This document shows positions 1-8,355 of a stretch of DNA of 17,859 nucleotides, piece after piece. Each line of letters starts with the position of its first letter. Within the stretch, counting starts at the first letter, position 1. A program made the position numbers and the translations under genes. Origin of the DNA: UBA9926 sp964524295 (GTDB lineage: Bacteria; Pseudomonadota; Gammaproteobacteria; Pseudomonadales; Azotimanducaceae); assembly GCA_964524295.1 (NCBI GenBank), contig CAZGCW010000068.1, positions 1-17,859 on the forward strand. Direction: 5' to 3'. The notes under the pieces are model-generated. The model did no database searches, had not been told where the DNA came from, and saw only the letters and a list, made by a program, of their open reading frames with translations.

Positions 1-1990
1 CAAATAACTTCGCAATACCAGCCGTACTATTAAGCCCATTGCCAAAAATTGAGACCCATTCTCGATTACCGTCACTATCCGTTACATTGCTCATCGCCAG
101 CGATGGCGCACTAAAGGTATAACCGAGATCTTTCACCAATTGCGGCGAGGCCTGGGAATCGAGCCTTAGGTCACCGTTACTGTTCAGCAAGGGATCATTA
201 TTATCATCGACAGGATAAGTATCATCATCATCCGTGAACTCCCAGTAGACCAGTTCACCTGCATTTGCCTCGGTCATTCTGCCTGGCTCAGTCACATCCA
301 GGGCGAACAAGCCCTTACCACCAGCACCATATCCACCCACAAGTACCGTTCGCCAGCTTTTATCCGCGCCCCCCGCCCCCTCTGGCCGACCGATAAACAT
401 GTCATCTATTGCCGGGGTTGCATCAACCAGATACTTATGGGTGTAATTAAAATCCAGTAGTTCCTTGATCTTGTTATTAAAAGTACCTGTCTGAGTTGCA
501 TCCGAGATAAACGAAAACACTTCATCACCCGTGCCCGGATTAAAAGCATGTAACATACCATCGTTAGCAGCGACATAGATTCGACTCGCTCGACTCGCTC
601 TAGTTGACTTAAACAACTCATAACTATTTTCGCCCTGAGGGTAGGGGGCTCGATTCCGCCGCACACGATTAGGCGGACCAACAAAAACAGGGGCCGAGTT
701 AACGATGTCACCTAAACGCCCTTTGACACTAGGCCTTTCTCTAAATCGACCTACGGGTCGCTCATCGACCACACTACCCCTGAAGTAGTCGATTCTCTTA
801 TCAATCTGGACAGCATCACTATCAGTGTCATTAGCATCCAGCATGCCATTAAACTGATCAGCACTTAGGTTGGCACTATCAAAGGGCTGGCCTCGATTAA
901 CTACCGGATTAAACGTAACCACACTCCTATCACTTGGCTGGATATCATCAAGTTGTGCGGCGCCGCTCCAGACCGTTGCTGTGATTGAGCCATCGTCAGC
1001 AAACGATTGGGCAATGAGATCACCCGTTTTATCTCGAATATTATAAAAAGCACGAAAAACAAGCGCGCCCTCCTGAATTTCCTGGGAATTGAAACTAACC
1101 GCACTCGCTGCACCAATACCTGAGGAAAACTCTTCAAATGCTGCATTTAAACGGGTTTCTAATTCGGTGGGATTTTTGGCGTTCAACAACGCACCGCGAC
1201 CATTCAGGGCAGTGTGCCTCAAATCATTATTCTTACCTTCACTGGTATCTGGGTATCCCCAGTCAAAGCTCTGAGTAATGTCTTCCGGCAAATCCCCCAG
1301 GCTATCTTCTAAGCCAAAAGCAATAACGAACGTTGACATGTGCTGATGCATTTTATCATTCGGGAACGCATCCGATGCTGCCTGCTGGACATCACGATCC
1401 GTCACAGGAACATCATCATCCAGTGTTGGATGGAGGTCAGATTCATAATAGTACATGGCAACATCAGCCAAACTCCTATTACAGTCCCTAGAATTATTAC
1501 CACAACCCCCAAATTGTCCCTGATCAAACAAACTCGCACCTGACCCCGTTAACGTCTGAACACCATCTGAATCCGCATTACCAGTAATATGCGGATCGCT
1601 GCCATTCCAGAATCCATCGGTAATCAATAAGGTATAATTTTGTTGACAATTTCCCAGGGGCGCTCCCAGGATCGGACAACCTCCCGGTCCATCGCCGGGG
1701 CTACCCTGTTGACCCATAATATTCGGGCTTTGACAGCGGCTGCGAACTCCTTGGGGCCTTGGATAATCCTCCAACGATCGCCGCAACGGTGTCCCGCCGT
1801 TTGAACTGGTGTTAAATAACGCTTGTAGCATGGTTCTCTTTTGTCCAGTCAAAGGAGACTCATTAAAATCGGCAATGGGAACATTGTTATTCGTTCCATT
1901 CAAAGTAGCGTAGCCAACCCGGAGGTTCTCGGAAGCACCAAATACCTTACCTAACGCTGATTTAGCTGAGAATTCTCGCGACCGGGCATA
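1..1990 (-). CDS. pilY1: PilY1-like pilus adhesin, C-terminal part (partial, after frameshift)
   Basis: This is the downstream half of the gene that starts at 4151. It lies one frame away from the upstream half and runs off the left edge without a stop. The frame is open from about 1990 to base 1: in-frame ATG codons at 1831, 1456, 1339, 844, 556 and 400 all share one phase. The translation begins YARSREFSAKSALGK, the stretch that follows NFAN in PilY1 proteins, and continues the von Willebrand A-like region (TLLITDGFWNG). It then enters the C-terminal beta-propeller, with IYVAANDGMLHAFNPGTGDE and VLVGGYGAGGKGLFALD, both typical of PilY1. PilY1 proteins sit at type IV pilus tips and act in adhesion, pilus extension and surface sensing. 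The remaining propeller, with the usual calcium-binding loop, would lie outside the window. The first in-frame ATG is at 1831, but it is internal to the domain, so this is not an independent gene. Confidence 0.85.
582..599. repeat. 9-bp in-frame tandem duplication inside pilY1
   Basis: CGACTCGCT occurs twice back to back (582-590 and 591-599). On the minus strand it encodes a doubled Arg-Ala-Ser just before the propeller strand IYVAANDGMLHAF. It keeps frame and looks like replication slippage. Confidence 0.7.
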
Positions 1991-4151
1991 AGTTAGCAAA
2001 ATTCTGTTTTTCCTCAGCCAGGGTACAAAACCCAGCGCCAAGGCAATCGGTTCTTGTTTCGGCTTTTGGATAGGTATCACTACCGTCATCATAGCCCAAC
2101 GGATAAGCACCGGTCTCTGCTGCACCTGTTTCAGCTTTTATCTGCACTAAACGGCCTTCTGTGCATGGATCATTGGGTGACTGTATCGGTGAAGGTCCAT
2201 CTATATATTGATAAGTTTGGGCCAATTTACCATTAACGGTATCGCCTACACTGGTATTACTCGGGCAGAGCAAGTCGTCATTAACATCAGTCCAGACATA
2301 ATACCGAGCCAGATTATCTGTAGATAAATTGGTGGTTTTATAATTGCCAGCAACATAAGGATTCTTGATCGCGTTGGTAAAAACTGAATTTGTAAAAGGC
2401 TGGCCTTGGCGATTCAATCCTACCCACGGGTCGTAACGGACCGCAGGATCATAATACACCTTGTTATAGTCTTTATTTTGAATCCGCCACAGGCCGTTAC
2501 CAGGCTGGTCTTCCTCTCTTGGAGCAGTCCACCGGTTCCAGTAACTGTTCCCTGGGAAATGCATATATTTCTTTGAGTAGGAGCAAACAGTTCTTGTTCT
2601 CCTTCTGTTCCGGTAGGTGCGGCAGGTTTCCACAGAGGCGACCCCAGAATTAGCCACATCATCGGTCATGATATCCCATTCCATACTACCGGAGTCATCC
2701 TGCACCACCAATACATTCGGTGTAGCGGAAACACCGATTTCCAGGGGCGAATCCGCCAGGTCATAGTCTGTCTCAAGAACCTCAGAGACTGAACCCGCAC
2801 TGGCACCATCGGCCGGATTAACCTGGATCGTAAAAACATTATTGAAGCTGCAATTAGCCGATGTCCGGGGTGCTCCGACGACACAAACATTGGTATCACA
2901 GACATCAAAACTAATACTTACTGAACCAGCAAAACTGGCCGGGGGAGTGAACGTGATATCACCATTACCACAATAAGGTGGGTCAATCGACCCCACGTTA
3001 TTACCCAATGAATCAACTCCGGTTGCCGACAAGATAGAAAAGTACAATTGCTGCATGTCGCCACAGGTATCAACCCCGGGGTCGCAGCCCAGACCATCGT
3101 AGATGGTATTGTCTTTATCAAACACCCTCGCAGCGAGGCCAAATTCACCCAGGCCATCGTTTTCGTAGCGACCATTCCAAGTCTTGGAAGTACCTTGTAG
3201 CATGGTGCCATTTAATCCGGCGACAATATCAGGCGGATCATTTACGGATACCACTGTTACCGTTACAGTCGCCGTAGATTGCTGGCCATCGGCATCTTCA
3301 ATGGTGTAGGTGAATGTATCTGAACCATTAAAATCAGCGCGTGGCTCATAGGTAATCTCTGGACTATTCTGACCCGGTGTAAATAATCTATCTGTTTCTC
3401 CATCCACACAATTACTACAGATAACCTGATTCACCTCAAAACCGTTGGTCCCCCCCCTATTGACTATAGTTCCACTGGACGCATCCAAAACGACTTTAAG
3501 AGGATCAGTTTCATTGACGCATTCAGGATCTTCCAGTGGTGACGGAGAACATTCTACCCAGACCTCGTCCATTTCTGGATCTTTAAAACCTGTCGCCAGA
3601 CTGACTATTGAGTAAGGTGGGTCACCGATTGAATCATTGAGTATTAATGTGAGCTGACTAGCACCAGAATCCTCCATCACACTGTACTGGTCGTCCACTG
3701 CCAGTGGTACCCGATCTACATCATTACCGTTTATCGTCATGGTGACGGTTGATGACGCCAGTGCCTGACCATCACTATCAGAGATGTTATAGGTAAAAGT
3801 ATCCGTTCCGGATTCGCCTAGTTGCAAGGCATGGAAGGTTGCGGAGGTTGCGGCATCATACAGAAAAGAACCATTGGCATAGACGGTTAAAGTGGCACCA
3901 GAAGCCAAAACAAGCTGACTGCCAAGCAATTCAGCCGAACCCTGGACCAGACTAACCTCAAGTATTTGGGTGTTACCATCATTATCGGTGTCGTTTTGCA
4001 GTAAGCCCGGTGCTGCCTGGTTCAATGCCGCATTCTCATCAACCTGATAATTATCGGCAACTGAGCTAGGAAGCGCAGCGTATACTGACTGACTCAACAG
4101 TAACGGTAATAAGATAAGCCATCTGAAGAGATCGAACACTGAAGACCCCAT
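1962..4151 (-). CDS. pilY1: PilY1-like pilus adhesin, N-terminal part with cadherin-like repeats (ends at a frameshift)
   Basis: The 729-residue frame starts with a signal peptide: a hydrophobic core at about residues 9-25 and likely cleavage after VYA. Two or three cadherin/VCBS-like modules follow at about residues 30-145, 148-300 and 303-445. They carry repeated signs such as AVDDQYSVMEDSG, GTDTFTYNISDSDGQ and GSDTFTYTIEDADGQ. A von Willebrand A-like domain begins near residue 480 with VLVVQDDSGSM, whose DxSGS is the metal-site motif. YYDPAVRYDPW further on is a PilY1 hallmark. The frame reaches EEKQNFAN, normally followed by an aromatic-rich stretch and then RxRE, but here it runs into CPVARILS and a stop. 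The matching continuation is in the next frame (1-1990). The protein would be exported and act at pilus tips. The gene is either a genuine pseudogene or carries a sequencing or assembly indel. Confidence 0.85.
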   Translation of the reverse strand: MGSSVFDLFRWLILLPLLLSQSVYAALPSSVADNYQVDENAALNQAAPGLLQNDTDNDGNTQILEVSLVQGSAELLGSQLVLASGATLTVYANGSFLYDAATSATFHALQLGESGTDTFTYNISDSDGQALASSTVTMTINGNDVDRVPLAVDDQYSVMEDSGASQLTLILNDSIGDPPYSIVSLATGFKDPEMDEVWVECSPSPLEDPECVNETDPLKVVLDASSGTIVNRGGTNGFEVNQVICSNCVDGETDRLFTPGQNSPEITYEPRADFNGSDTFTYTIEDADGQQSTATVTVTVVSVNDPPDIVAGLNGTMLQGTSKTWNGRYENDGLGEFGLAARVFDKDNTIYDGLGCDPGVDTCGDMQQLYFSILSATGVDSLGNNVGSIDPPYCGNGDITFTPPASFAGSVSISFDVCDTNVCVVGAPRTSANCSFNNVFTIQVNPADGASAGSVSEVLETDYDLADSPLEIGVSATPNVLVVQDDSGSMEWDIMTDDVANSGVASVETCRTYRNRRRTRTVCSYSKKYMHFPGNSYWNRWTAPREEDQPGNGLWRIQNKDYNKVYYDPAVRYDPWVGLNRQGQPFTNSVFTNAIKNPYVAGNYKTTNLSTDNLARYYVWTDVNDDLLCPSNTSVGDTVNGKLAQTYQYIDGPSPIQSPNDPCTEGRLVQIKAETGAAETGAYPLGYDDGSDTYPKAETRTDCLGAGFCTLAEEKQNFANLCPVARILS

Positions 4152-4548
4152 AATTTAATCAAGTGGACTGGCACGAGTTGGGCCGGTACTCAATCGAATC
4201 GATAAAGAGCTAACTCAACCGGTTTACAACCTATATTTGCATCTACAGCATTTCCATCTACAGCATCTAGTCAAAACCTTGATTAATCGCCCACATTCGC
4301 TGACACATTCAGCCAAACATTCAAAACCCACAGGCGATAAATGAGCGCGATGATTAAAACTAAACTCGACGCCATAAAAACAGAAACTTAACCTATTTTA
4401 ATTTTTTTTATTTGATAACACAAATGAGCGATTAAGCTACTCAAACAGTCCGAACCTGCGCGATGACTATATTGGCCTATCTGTCGCCCACAGTCGCCAG
4501 CATTATCAACTCATACACACCAAATAAAGCCTCTGATATCGTGAGCAT
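4152..4548. other. Intergenic region upstream of pilY1
   Basis: This 397-bp gap separates the pilY1 start (4151) from the stop of the serine hydrolase (4549); both genes are on the minus strand. It should hold the pilY1 promoter. A TTGACT hexamer lies on the minus strand just upstream of the 15-bp tandem repeat at 4240-4269, but I find no convincing -10 at the right distance. An A/T-rich tract lies at about 4395-4420. I see no believable ORF or RNA gene. Confidence 0.6.
4240..4269. repeat. Two-copy 15-bp direct repeat upstream of pilY1
   Basis: CATCTACAGCATTTC is followed directly by CATCTACAGCATCTA; the first 12 bases are identical. The copies lie about 90-115 bp upstream of the pilY1 start, where a regulator binding site could be, although simple slippage would also explain them. 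Confidence 0.6.
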
Positions 4549-5811
4549 TCAGTCAATCAATGCTTGATAGACAAGACTTCTTAATTCTCTCCTGATGGGA
4601 TAAGTCGAAGATGGAATCAACTGTGTTAAAAAAATCACAAACAGGTCTTCTTCGGGATCAAGCCAGAAAAATGTGCTGGCAGCACCTCCCCAGTGGTGTT
4701 CGCCCACAGAGGCAATAATATGAGCCTTAGCGGGGTCCAATACCACCGCCCAGCCTATTCCAAAGCCAATACCTTCATAATTAGTCTCACTCCACACGGG
4801 CTGACCCATTGACGCCATATCACCATTTTCAGGCAATTGGTTCAGCCGCATAAACTCCACCGTCTTTCTCGAAAGCAATCTCTTGCCATCAAGCTCACCC
4901 TTGTTCATTAGCATCTGACAAAAACGAGCATAATCACCCATGGTCCCAACCAAACCGCCACCACCTGAATAGAATTCCGGTACCTGCAAATAGGGACTTT
5001 CCATCGCTGACTCAATCAGGCGGGTTCCGCCGGGACGATCTTCATGACTAACTCCCCCTCCACCGACATTCGCCATCGTCTGGCCAGAGGTAGGCCCATA
5101 TAGTGCGGCAAATCGATTGACTTGATCTACTCGCACACTGAAATCCGTATCCTTCATCTGAAGCGGTTCAAAGATATGATGATGGAAGAATTCTGCCAAG
5201 GACACTCCTGACCAGAGTTCGACCAACCGACCCAACACATCAGTCGATACACTATAGTTCCATTGCAACCCTGGCTGACACAACAGAGGAATCTCAGCCA
5301 ACGAGTCAACCCAGTCTGCTAGTTTCAAATGACGGCGTTCATCTAAATCTCGTCGGCGATACTCAGCATCGATCACGTTCTGGTGCATAAAACCATAAGT
5401 AAGCCCAGAGGTATGCGTCATTAATTGCCGGACCGTCATCGGTGTCTCCTGCGGTACCGTTTCACTGATATCTCCGCCAGACCAGACCCGCGTCTGCGCA
5501 AAAGCAGGAAGGTATCTGGACACAGGATGATCCAACTGAAAACAACCCCTTTCATACAACATCATCGCAGCAACGGTTGTAATCGGTTTTGTCATAGAGA
5601 AAATGCGGACGATCGTGTCTTCGGCAAAGGCCATAGAGGATTCCTTTCTCGCGACGCCTGTCACCTCAAAAAATGCCGCATGCCCGTGTCTACAGATAAG
5701 CAGGCTTGCCCCTGCTACCCGCTTGCTGATGACCTGTTGTTCAAGCCAGGCCGATACGCGTCCCAGCCTCTGTTGATCTAATCCTACCGTTCCAGGCAAT
5801 ACCACTTTCAT
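4549..5811 (-). CDS. Serine hydrolase, class C beta-lactamase/esterase family
   Basis: The protein is 420 residues long, a normal length for the beta-lactamase-related family (Pfam Beta-lactamase, PF00144), which includes EstB-type esterases, D-aminopeptidases and class C beta-lactamases. The nucleophile motif SMTK is at residues 72-75, the Tyr of the second motif at about 186 (WNYSVSTD), and HHWGGAAST near 372-380 takes the place of the KTG box. MTHTSGLTYGF is also typical. There is no signal peptide, which favours a cytoplasmic esterase or lipase-like hydrolase over a resistance beta-lactamase. I chose the ATG at 5811 rather than the TTG at 5814 because AGAGG lies 11 bases upstream of it. 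The acyl-CoA dehydrogenase lies 155 bp upstream on the same strand, so co-transcription is possible. The exact substrate is unknown. Confidence 0.88.
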   Translation of the reverse strand: MKVVLPGTVGLDQQRLGRVSAWLEQQVISKRVAGASLLICRHGHAAFFEVTGVARKESSMAFAEDTIVRIFSMTKPITTVAAMMLYERGCFQLDHPVSRYLPAFAQTRVWSGGDISETVPQETPMTVRQLMTHTSGLTYGFMHQNVIDAEYRRRDLDERRHLKLADWVDSLAEIPLLCQPGLQWNYSVSTDVLGRLVELWSGVSLAEFFHHHIFEPLQMKDTDFSVRVDQVNRFAALYGPTSGQTMANVGGGGVSHEDRPGGTRLIESAMESPYLQVPEFYSGGGGLVGTMGDYARFCQMLMNKGELDGKRLLSRKTVEFMRLNQLPENGDMASMGQPVWSETNYEGIGFGIGWAVVLDPAKAHIIASVGEHHWGGAASTFFWLDPEEDLFVIFLTQLIPSSTYPIRRELRSLVYQALID

Positions 5812-5855
5812 CAAGTTACTATCCTCTTAATATAAACACAGCTCTCGGATCCCAT

Positions 5856-5869
5856 AGGGTGGCAACCCT
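5856..5869. other. Small hairpin between acyl-CoA dehydrogenase and serine hydrolase
   Basis: AGGGT-GGCA-ACCCT forms a perfect 5-bp stem with a 4-base loop about 100 bp downstream of the acyl-CoA dehydrogenase stop. It has no T-tract on the minus strand, so it is not a standard intrinsic terminator. Confidence 0.35.
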
Positions 5870-5966
5870 CGCTGCGCTTTTCTGGTTCAAGTACTTTCCG
5901 GCGACCGATCTGCTATTCCTGGCCAATGGCAAATTTTCTCATCTCGTCCAATTGCCCTGTTTCTGA

Positions 5967-7259
5967 TTACCAGGCTTCCACTTCCCGCTCAATTAAATGT
6001 CCCACCTGATCGATCGCCGCGCTACGCAGGTTGGGTAAAGTATATTTAGGGAAAAGATCCTCGGTGCCCTCATAATCCCGCAATACCTGCCTTGCTAGCG
6101 TGACCTTATGAACCTCTGTAGGGCCATCGGCAATTCCCATGACATAAGAACCTAATAGCATCCCAGAAAGAGGTAGTTCATTAGAAACACCCAACGCACC
6201 ATGGACCTGAATACATCTGGAAACGACATCATGGTAAACCTTAGGCATTGCCGCTTTGATAGCTGCGATATCCTTTCTGACTTTCATGTAGTCATTATAT
6301 TGATCAATTCTCCACGCAGTACGTAATACCAGCAGCCGAAAAGATTCCATTTCAATCCAGGAATCAGCGATTTTCTCCTGGACCATCTGCTTGCTGGCGA
6401 GTATTTCTCCCTTGGTATTACGCGATAGTGAGCGCTCACACATCATATCAAAGGCACGACGGATCTGGCCTACAGTACGCATGGCATGGTGGATCCGGCC
6501 ACCCCCTAATCGAGTCTGCGCAACTGCAAATCCCTGGCCTCTGGGCCCAAGAATATTACTCTTTGGAATTCGCACATCGGTATAACGAACATAGGCATGT
6601 GATCCATGTCCAGGCGGTTCAGCACCAACACCAACATTGCGAATAATTTCAACACCCGGTGTATCTGTTGGTACCACGAGCATACTCGCACGACTATGGG
6701 CGCCGGCCTCAGGGTCAGTCACCGCGATGAGAAAACTGGCGTATCGAGCATTCGATGAAAACCATTTTTCGCCGTTAATAACGAAATCATCTCCATCCTC
6801 AACCGCCATACACTTAAATTGCGTTGGGTCAGCACCCCCTTGTGGTTCGGTCATCGAATAACTAGACGCGAGTTCACCATTAAGTAAAGGTTGTAAATAT
6901 CGTTCTTTAATTTCATCAGTACCATAATGTGCCAGGATTTCAGCATTGCCGGTATCAGGCGCCTGACAACCGAATACCACCGAAGCAAATCTGGACTGAC
7001 CGAGTATTTCGTTCAGTAAAGCCAGTTTTAGTTGGCCAAAACCCAGACCGCCCAGGTCAGGACCTAAATGGCAGGCCCAAAGCCCCATTTCTCTTACCTC
7101 CTGCTGGAGTGGCCGAACGCATTTTATGAAATCCGGATCCTGATACTCCATCGCCGAACCAAGCACCATGTCTAATGGCGCCACCTTGGTTTTTACAAAC
7201 TCCGCCGCCCAATCCAAGAGAACCTGATATTCTTTATCTGTTTCAAAATCCCAAGCCAT
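5967..7259 (-). CDS. Acyl-CoA dehydrogenase family protein
   Basis: This is a 430-residue flavoenzyme expected to oxidise an acyl-CoA at the alpha-beta bond and pass electrons to electron-transfer flavoprotein. Visible family features are the N-terminal helical domain (residues 1-130), SYSMTEPQGGADPTQ (133-147) and INGEKWFSSNA (161-171), which form the FAD/substrate middle domain. The C-terminal helical domain includes QVHGALGVS (351-359) and ADGPTEVHK (377-385). Asp378 in that last motif aligns with the catalytic glutamate of medium-chain enzymes. This DGPxEVH form is typical of ACAD10/11-like members, which often act on longer or unusual acyl groups. The longer frame reaches 7340, but AAGGAG at 7266-7271 stands six bases before the ATG at 7259 and decides the start. 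The gene diverges from the SDR at 7421. Confidence 0.93.
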   Translation of the reverse strand: MAWDFETDKEYQVLLDWAAEFVKTKVAPLDMVLGSAMEYQDPDFIKCVRPLQQEVREMGLWACHLGPDLGGLGFGQLKLALLNEILGQSRFASVVFGCQAPDTGNAEILAHYGTDEIKERYLQPLLNGELASSYSMTEPQGGADPTQFKCMAVEDGDDFVINGEKWFSSNARYASFLIAVTDPEAGAHSRASMLVVPTDTPGVEIIRNVGVGAEPPGHGSHAYVRYTDVRIPKSNILGPRGQGFAVAQTRLGGGRIHHAMRTVGQIRRAFDMMCERSLSRNTKGEILASKQMVQEKIADSWIEMESFRLLVLRTAWRIDQYNDYMKVRKDIAAIKAAMPKVYHDVVSRCIQVHGALGVSNELPLSGMLLGSYVMGIADGPTEVHKVTLARQVLRDYEGTEDLFPKYTLPNLRSAAIDQVGHLIEREVEAW

Positions 7260-7265
7260 TTTCAT

Positions 7266-7271
7266 CTCCTT
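7266..7271 (-). promoter_or_regulatory. Ribosome binding site of the acyl-CoA dehydrogenase
   Basis: AAGGAG on the minus strand, six bases before the ATG at 7259. It touches the alternative in-frame ATG at 7265 and rules out starts further upstream. Confidence 0.75.
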
Positions 7272-7311
7272 TGAAATTCGAACCCATTTGGTTATTACCA
7301 CCCTAACCGTC

Positions 7312-7340
7312 AAAATAAACACTTCTGCGTTAACAGGCAA
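7312..7340 (-). promoter_or_regulatory. Candidate sigma70-type promoter for the acyl-CoA dehydrogenase
   Basis: On the minus strand TTGCCT (7335-7340) and TATTTT (7312-7317) are separated by exactly 17 bp, each matching four of six consensus bases. Transcription would start near 7305 and give a leader of about 45 bases. Confidence 0.35.
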
Positions 7341-7348
7341 CCACCTGC

Positions 7349-7378
7349 TGGATTGAAAACACTCATTTCAGGTATAGT
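7349..7378 (+). promoter_or_regulatory. Candidate promoter for the divergent SDR
   Basis: TATAGT (7373-7378) matches five of six -10 bases. The best -35 is the weak TGGATT at 7349-7354, 18 bp upstream. The spacer holds an inverted repeat, TGAAA-N7-TTTCA, that could be an operator. The expected leader to the TTG start is about 35 bases. Confidence 0.25.
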
Positions 7379-7406
7379 TTACAGTCCAGCTGAATACGTA
7401 CCCTAC

Positions 7407-7412
7407 GAGGAG
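7407..7412 (+). promoter_or_regulatory. Ribosome binding site deciding a TTG start
   Basis: GAGGAG lies eight bases before the TTG at 7421, the only reasonable start in this frame. Confidence 0.7.
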
Positions 7413-7420
7413 ACCCTAAC

Positions 7421-8197
7421 TTGGTAGATACCACCTTATTTGATCTAACCGGGAAAGTAGCTTTGCTCACTGGCTCGTCCAAGGGCATGGGCAAGGCCAT
7501 GGCCCAAGGCTTGGCCGAGCACGGCGCGAAGGTCGTGATTTCCAGTAGAAAACAAGACCAGTGTGATGAAGTCGCCGCTTTAATAAATAATACCTGTGGC
7601 GCGGGTTCAGCCATCGCGATCGCCTGCAACATTGGTTATAAAGAGCAATTACAAAATCTGGTTGATGAAACTCACCACCAACTAGGCGCCATCGATGTCT
7701 TGATTAGTAACGCCGGTGTCAATCCATTTTACGGTTCGATAATGGATATTCCTGACGGTGCCTATAACAAAATCATGGAAAGCAATGTCCGATCAAACCT
7801 ATGGCTGGCGAAGATCGTGGCACCGGATATGATCGAAAAAGGCAGCGGATCCATTGCTATTACCAGCAGTACCGGTGCGTTTAGTCCCTCCGAAGTAATG
7901 GGCACCTACAATATATCTAAGTTAGCAGGGATTGCTTTGGTACGGAATCTAGCCCAGGAGCTCGGTCCCAAAGGGATACGAGTAAATGCAATCTGTCCTG
8001 GACTGGTCAAGACTGATTTTGCTAAAGCCCTTTGGGACAACCCCGAAGGCGAAAGAAGAGCCAACCATGTGACACCCCTAAGAAGGCTGGGCGAACCCGA
8101 TGATTTCAAAGGGATTGCTGTATTCCTTGCTTCATCAGCCAGTAATTGGATAACCGGCCAGGCACTCACCGTATGTGGGGGCACAAATATGTGGTGA
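7421..8197 (+). CDS. Short-chain dehydrogenase/reductase (SDR)
   Basis: A complete 258-residue classical SDR, an NAD(P)-dependent alcohol/ketone oxidoreductase. The cofactor-binding motif TGSSKGMG is at residues 17-24, NAG at 97-99, and the catalytic Ser150, Tyr163 and Lys167 appear as ITSSTGAF and YNISK. The C-terminal part has the usual VNAICPGLVKT and ITGQALTVCGG. The gene starts at TTG; no ATG occurs before the middle of the cofactor motif, and a GAGGAG site fits the TTG. It diverges from the acyl-CoA dehydrogenase across a shared promoter region and converges with the oxygenase gene, so the three may belong to one lipid or acyl degradation function. The substrate is not evident. Confidence 0.92.
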   Translation: MVDTTLFDLTGKVALLTGSSKGMGKAMAQGLAEHGAKVVISSRKQDQCDEVAALINNTCGAGSAIAIACNIGYKEQLQNLVDETHHQLGAIDVLISNAGVNPFYGSIMDIPDGAYNKIMESNVRSNLWLAKIVAPDMIEKGSGSIAITSSTGAFSPSEVMGTYNISKLAGIALVRNLAQELGPKGIRVNAICPGLVKTDFAKALWDNPEGERRANHVTPLRRLGEPDDFKGIAVFLASSASNWITGQALTVCGGTNMW

Positions 8198-8236
8198 TTT
8201 AATCTCAGTGTGTACCTTGTTCTATCACTAACCCAT

Positions 8237-8258
8237 AGCGTGAGTGTTGAACCACGCT
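8237..8258. terminator. Hairpin between convergent genes (possible weak bidirectional terminator)
   Basis: AGCGTG (8237-8242) and CACGCT (8253-8258) form a perfect 6-bp stem with a 10-base loop, 40 bp after the SDR stop and about 100 bp after the oxygenase stop. No T-run follows on either strand, so intrinsic termination is uncertain. Confidence 0.3.
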
Positions 8259-8273
8259 GGAATATACCTGCCT

Positions 8274-8315
8274 TGTATCGAGTTACTGCGATTAGGTTAC
8301 CTGTATTGAGTTACT
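8274..8315. repeat. Imperfect 14-bp direct repeat in a convergent intergenic region
   Basis: TGTATCGAGTTACT (8274-8287) recurs as TGTATTGAGTTACT (8302-8315), with one mismatch and a 28-bp period. It lies between the convergent stops at 8197 and 8356. Confidence 0.5.
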
Positions 8316-8355
8316 TGGAACCAATCATTGTCTACCCGCCTGAACGAGTTTAGAA

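Noticed and set aside
406..1146. Minus-strand frames at 406-711 and 901-1146
   Set aside because: They overlap the pilY1 propeller and vWA frame, which has clear family motifs, so they are shadows.
4549..5811. Antibiotic-resistance beta-lactamase
   Set aside because: There is no signal peptide, and the KTG box is replaced by HWGG, which fits esterase-like family members better.
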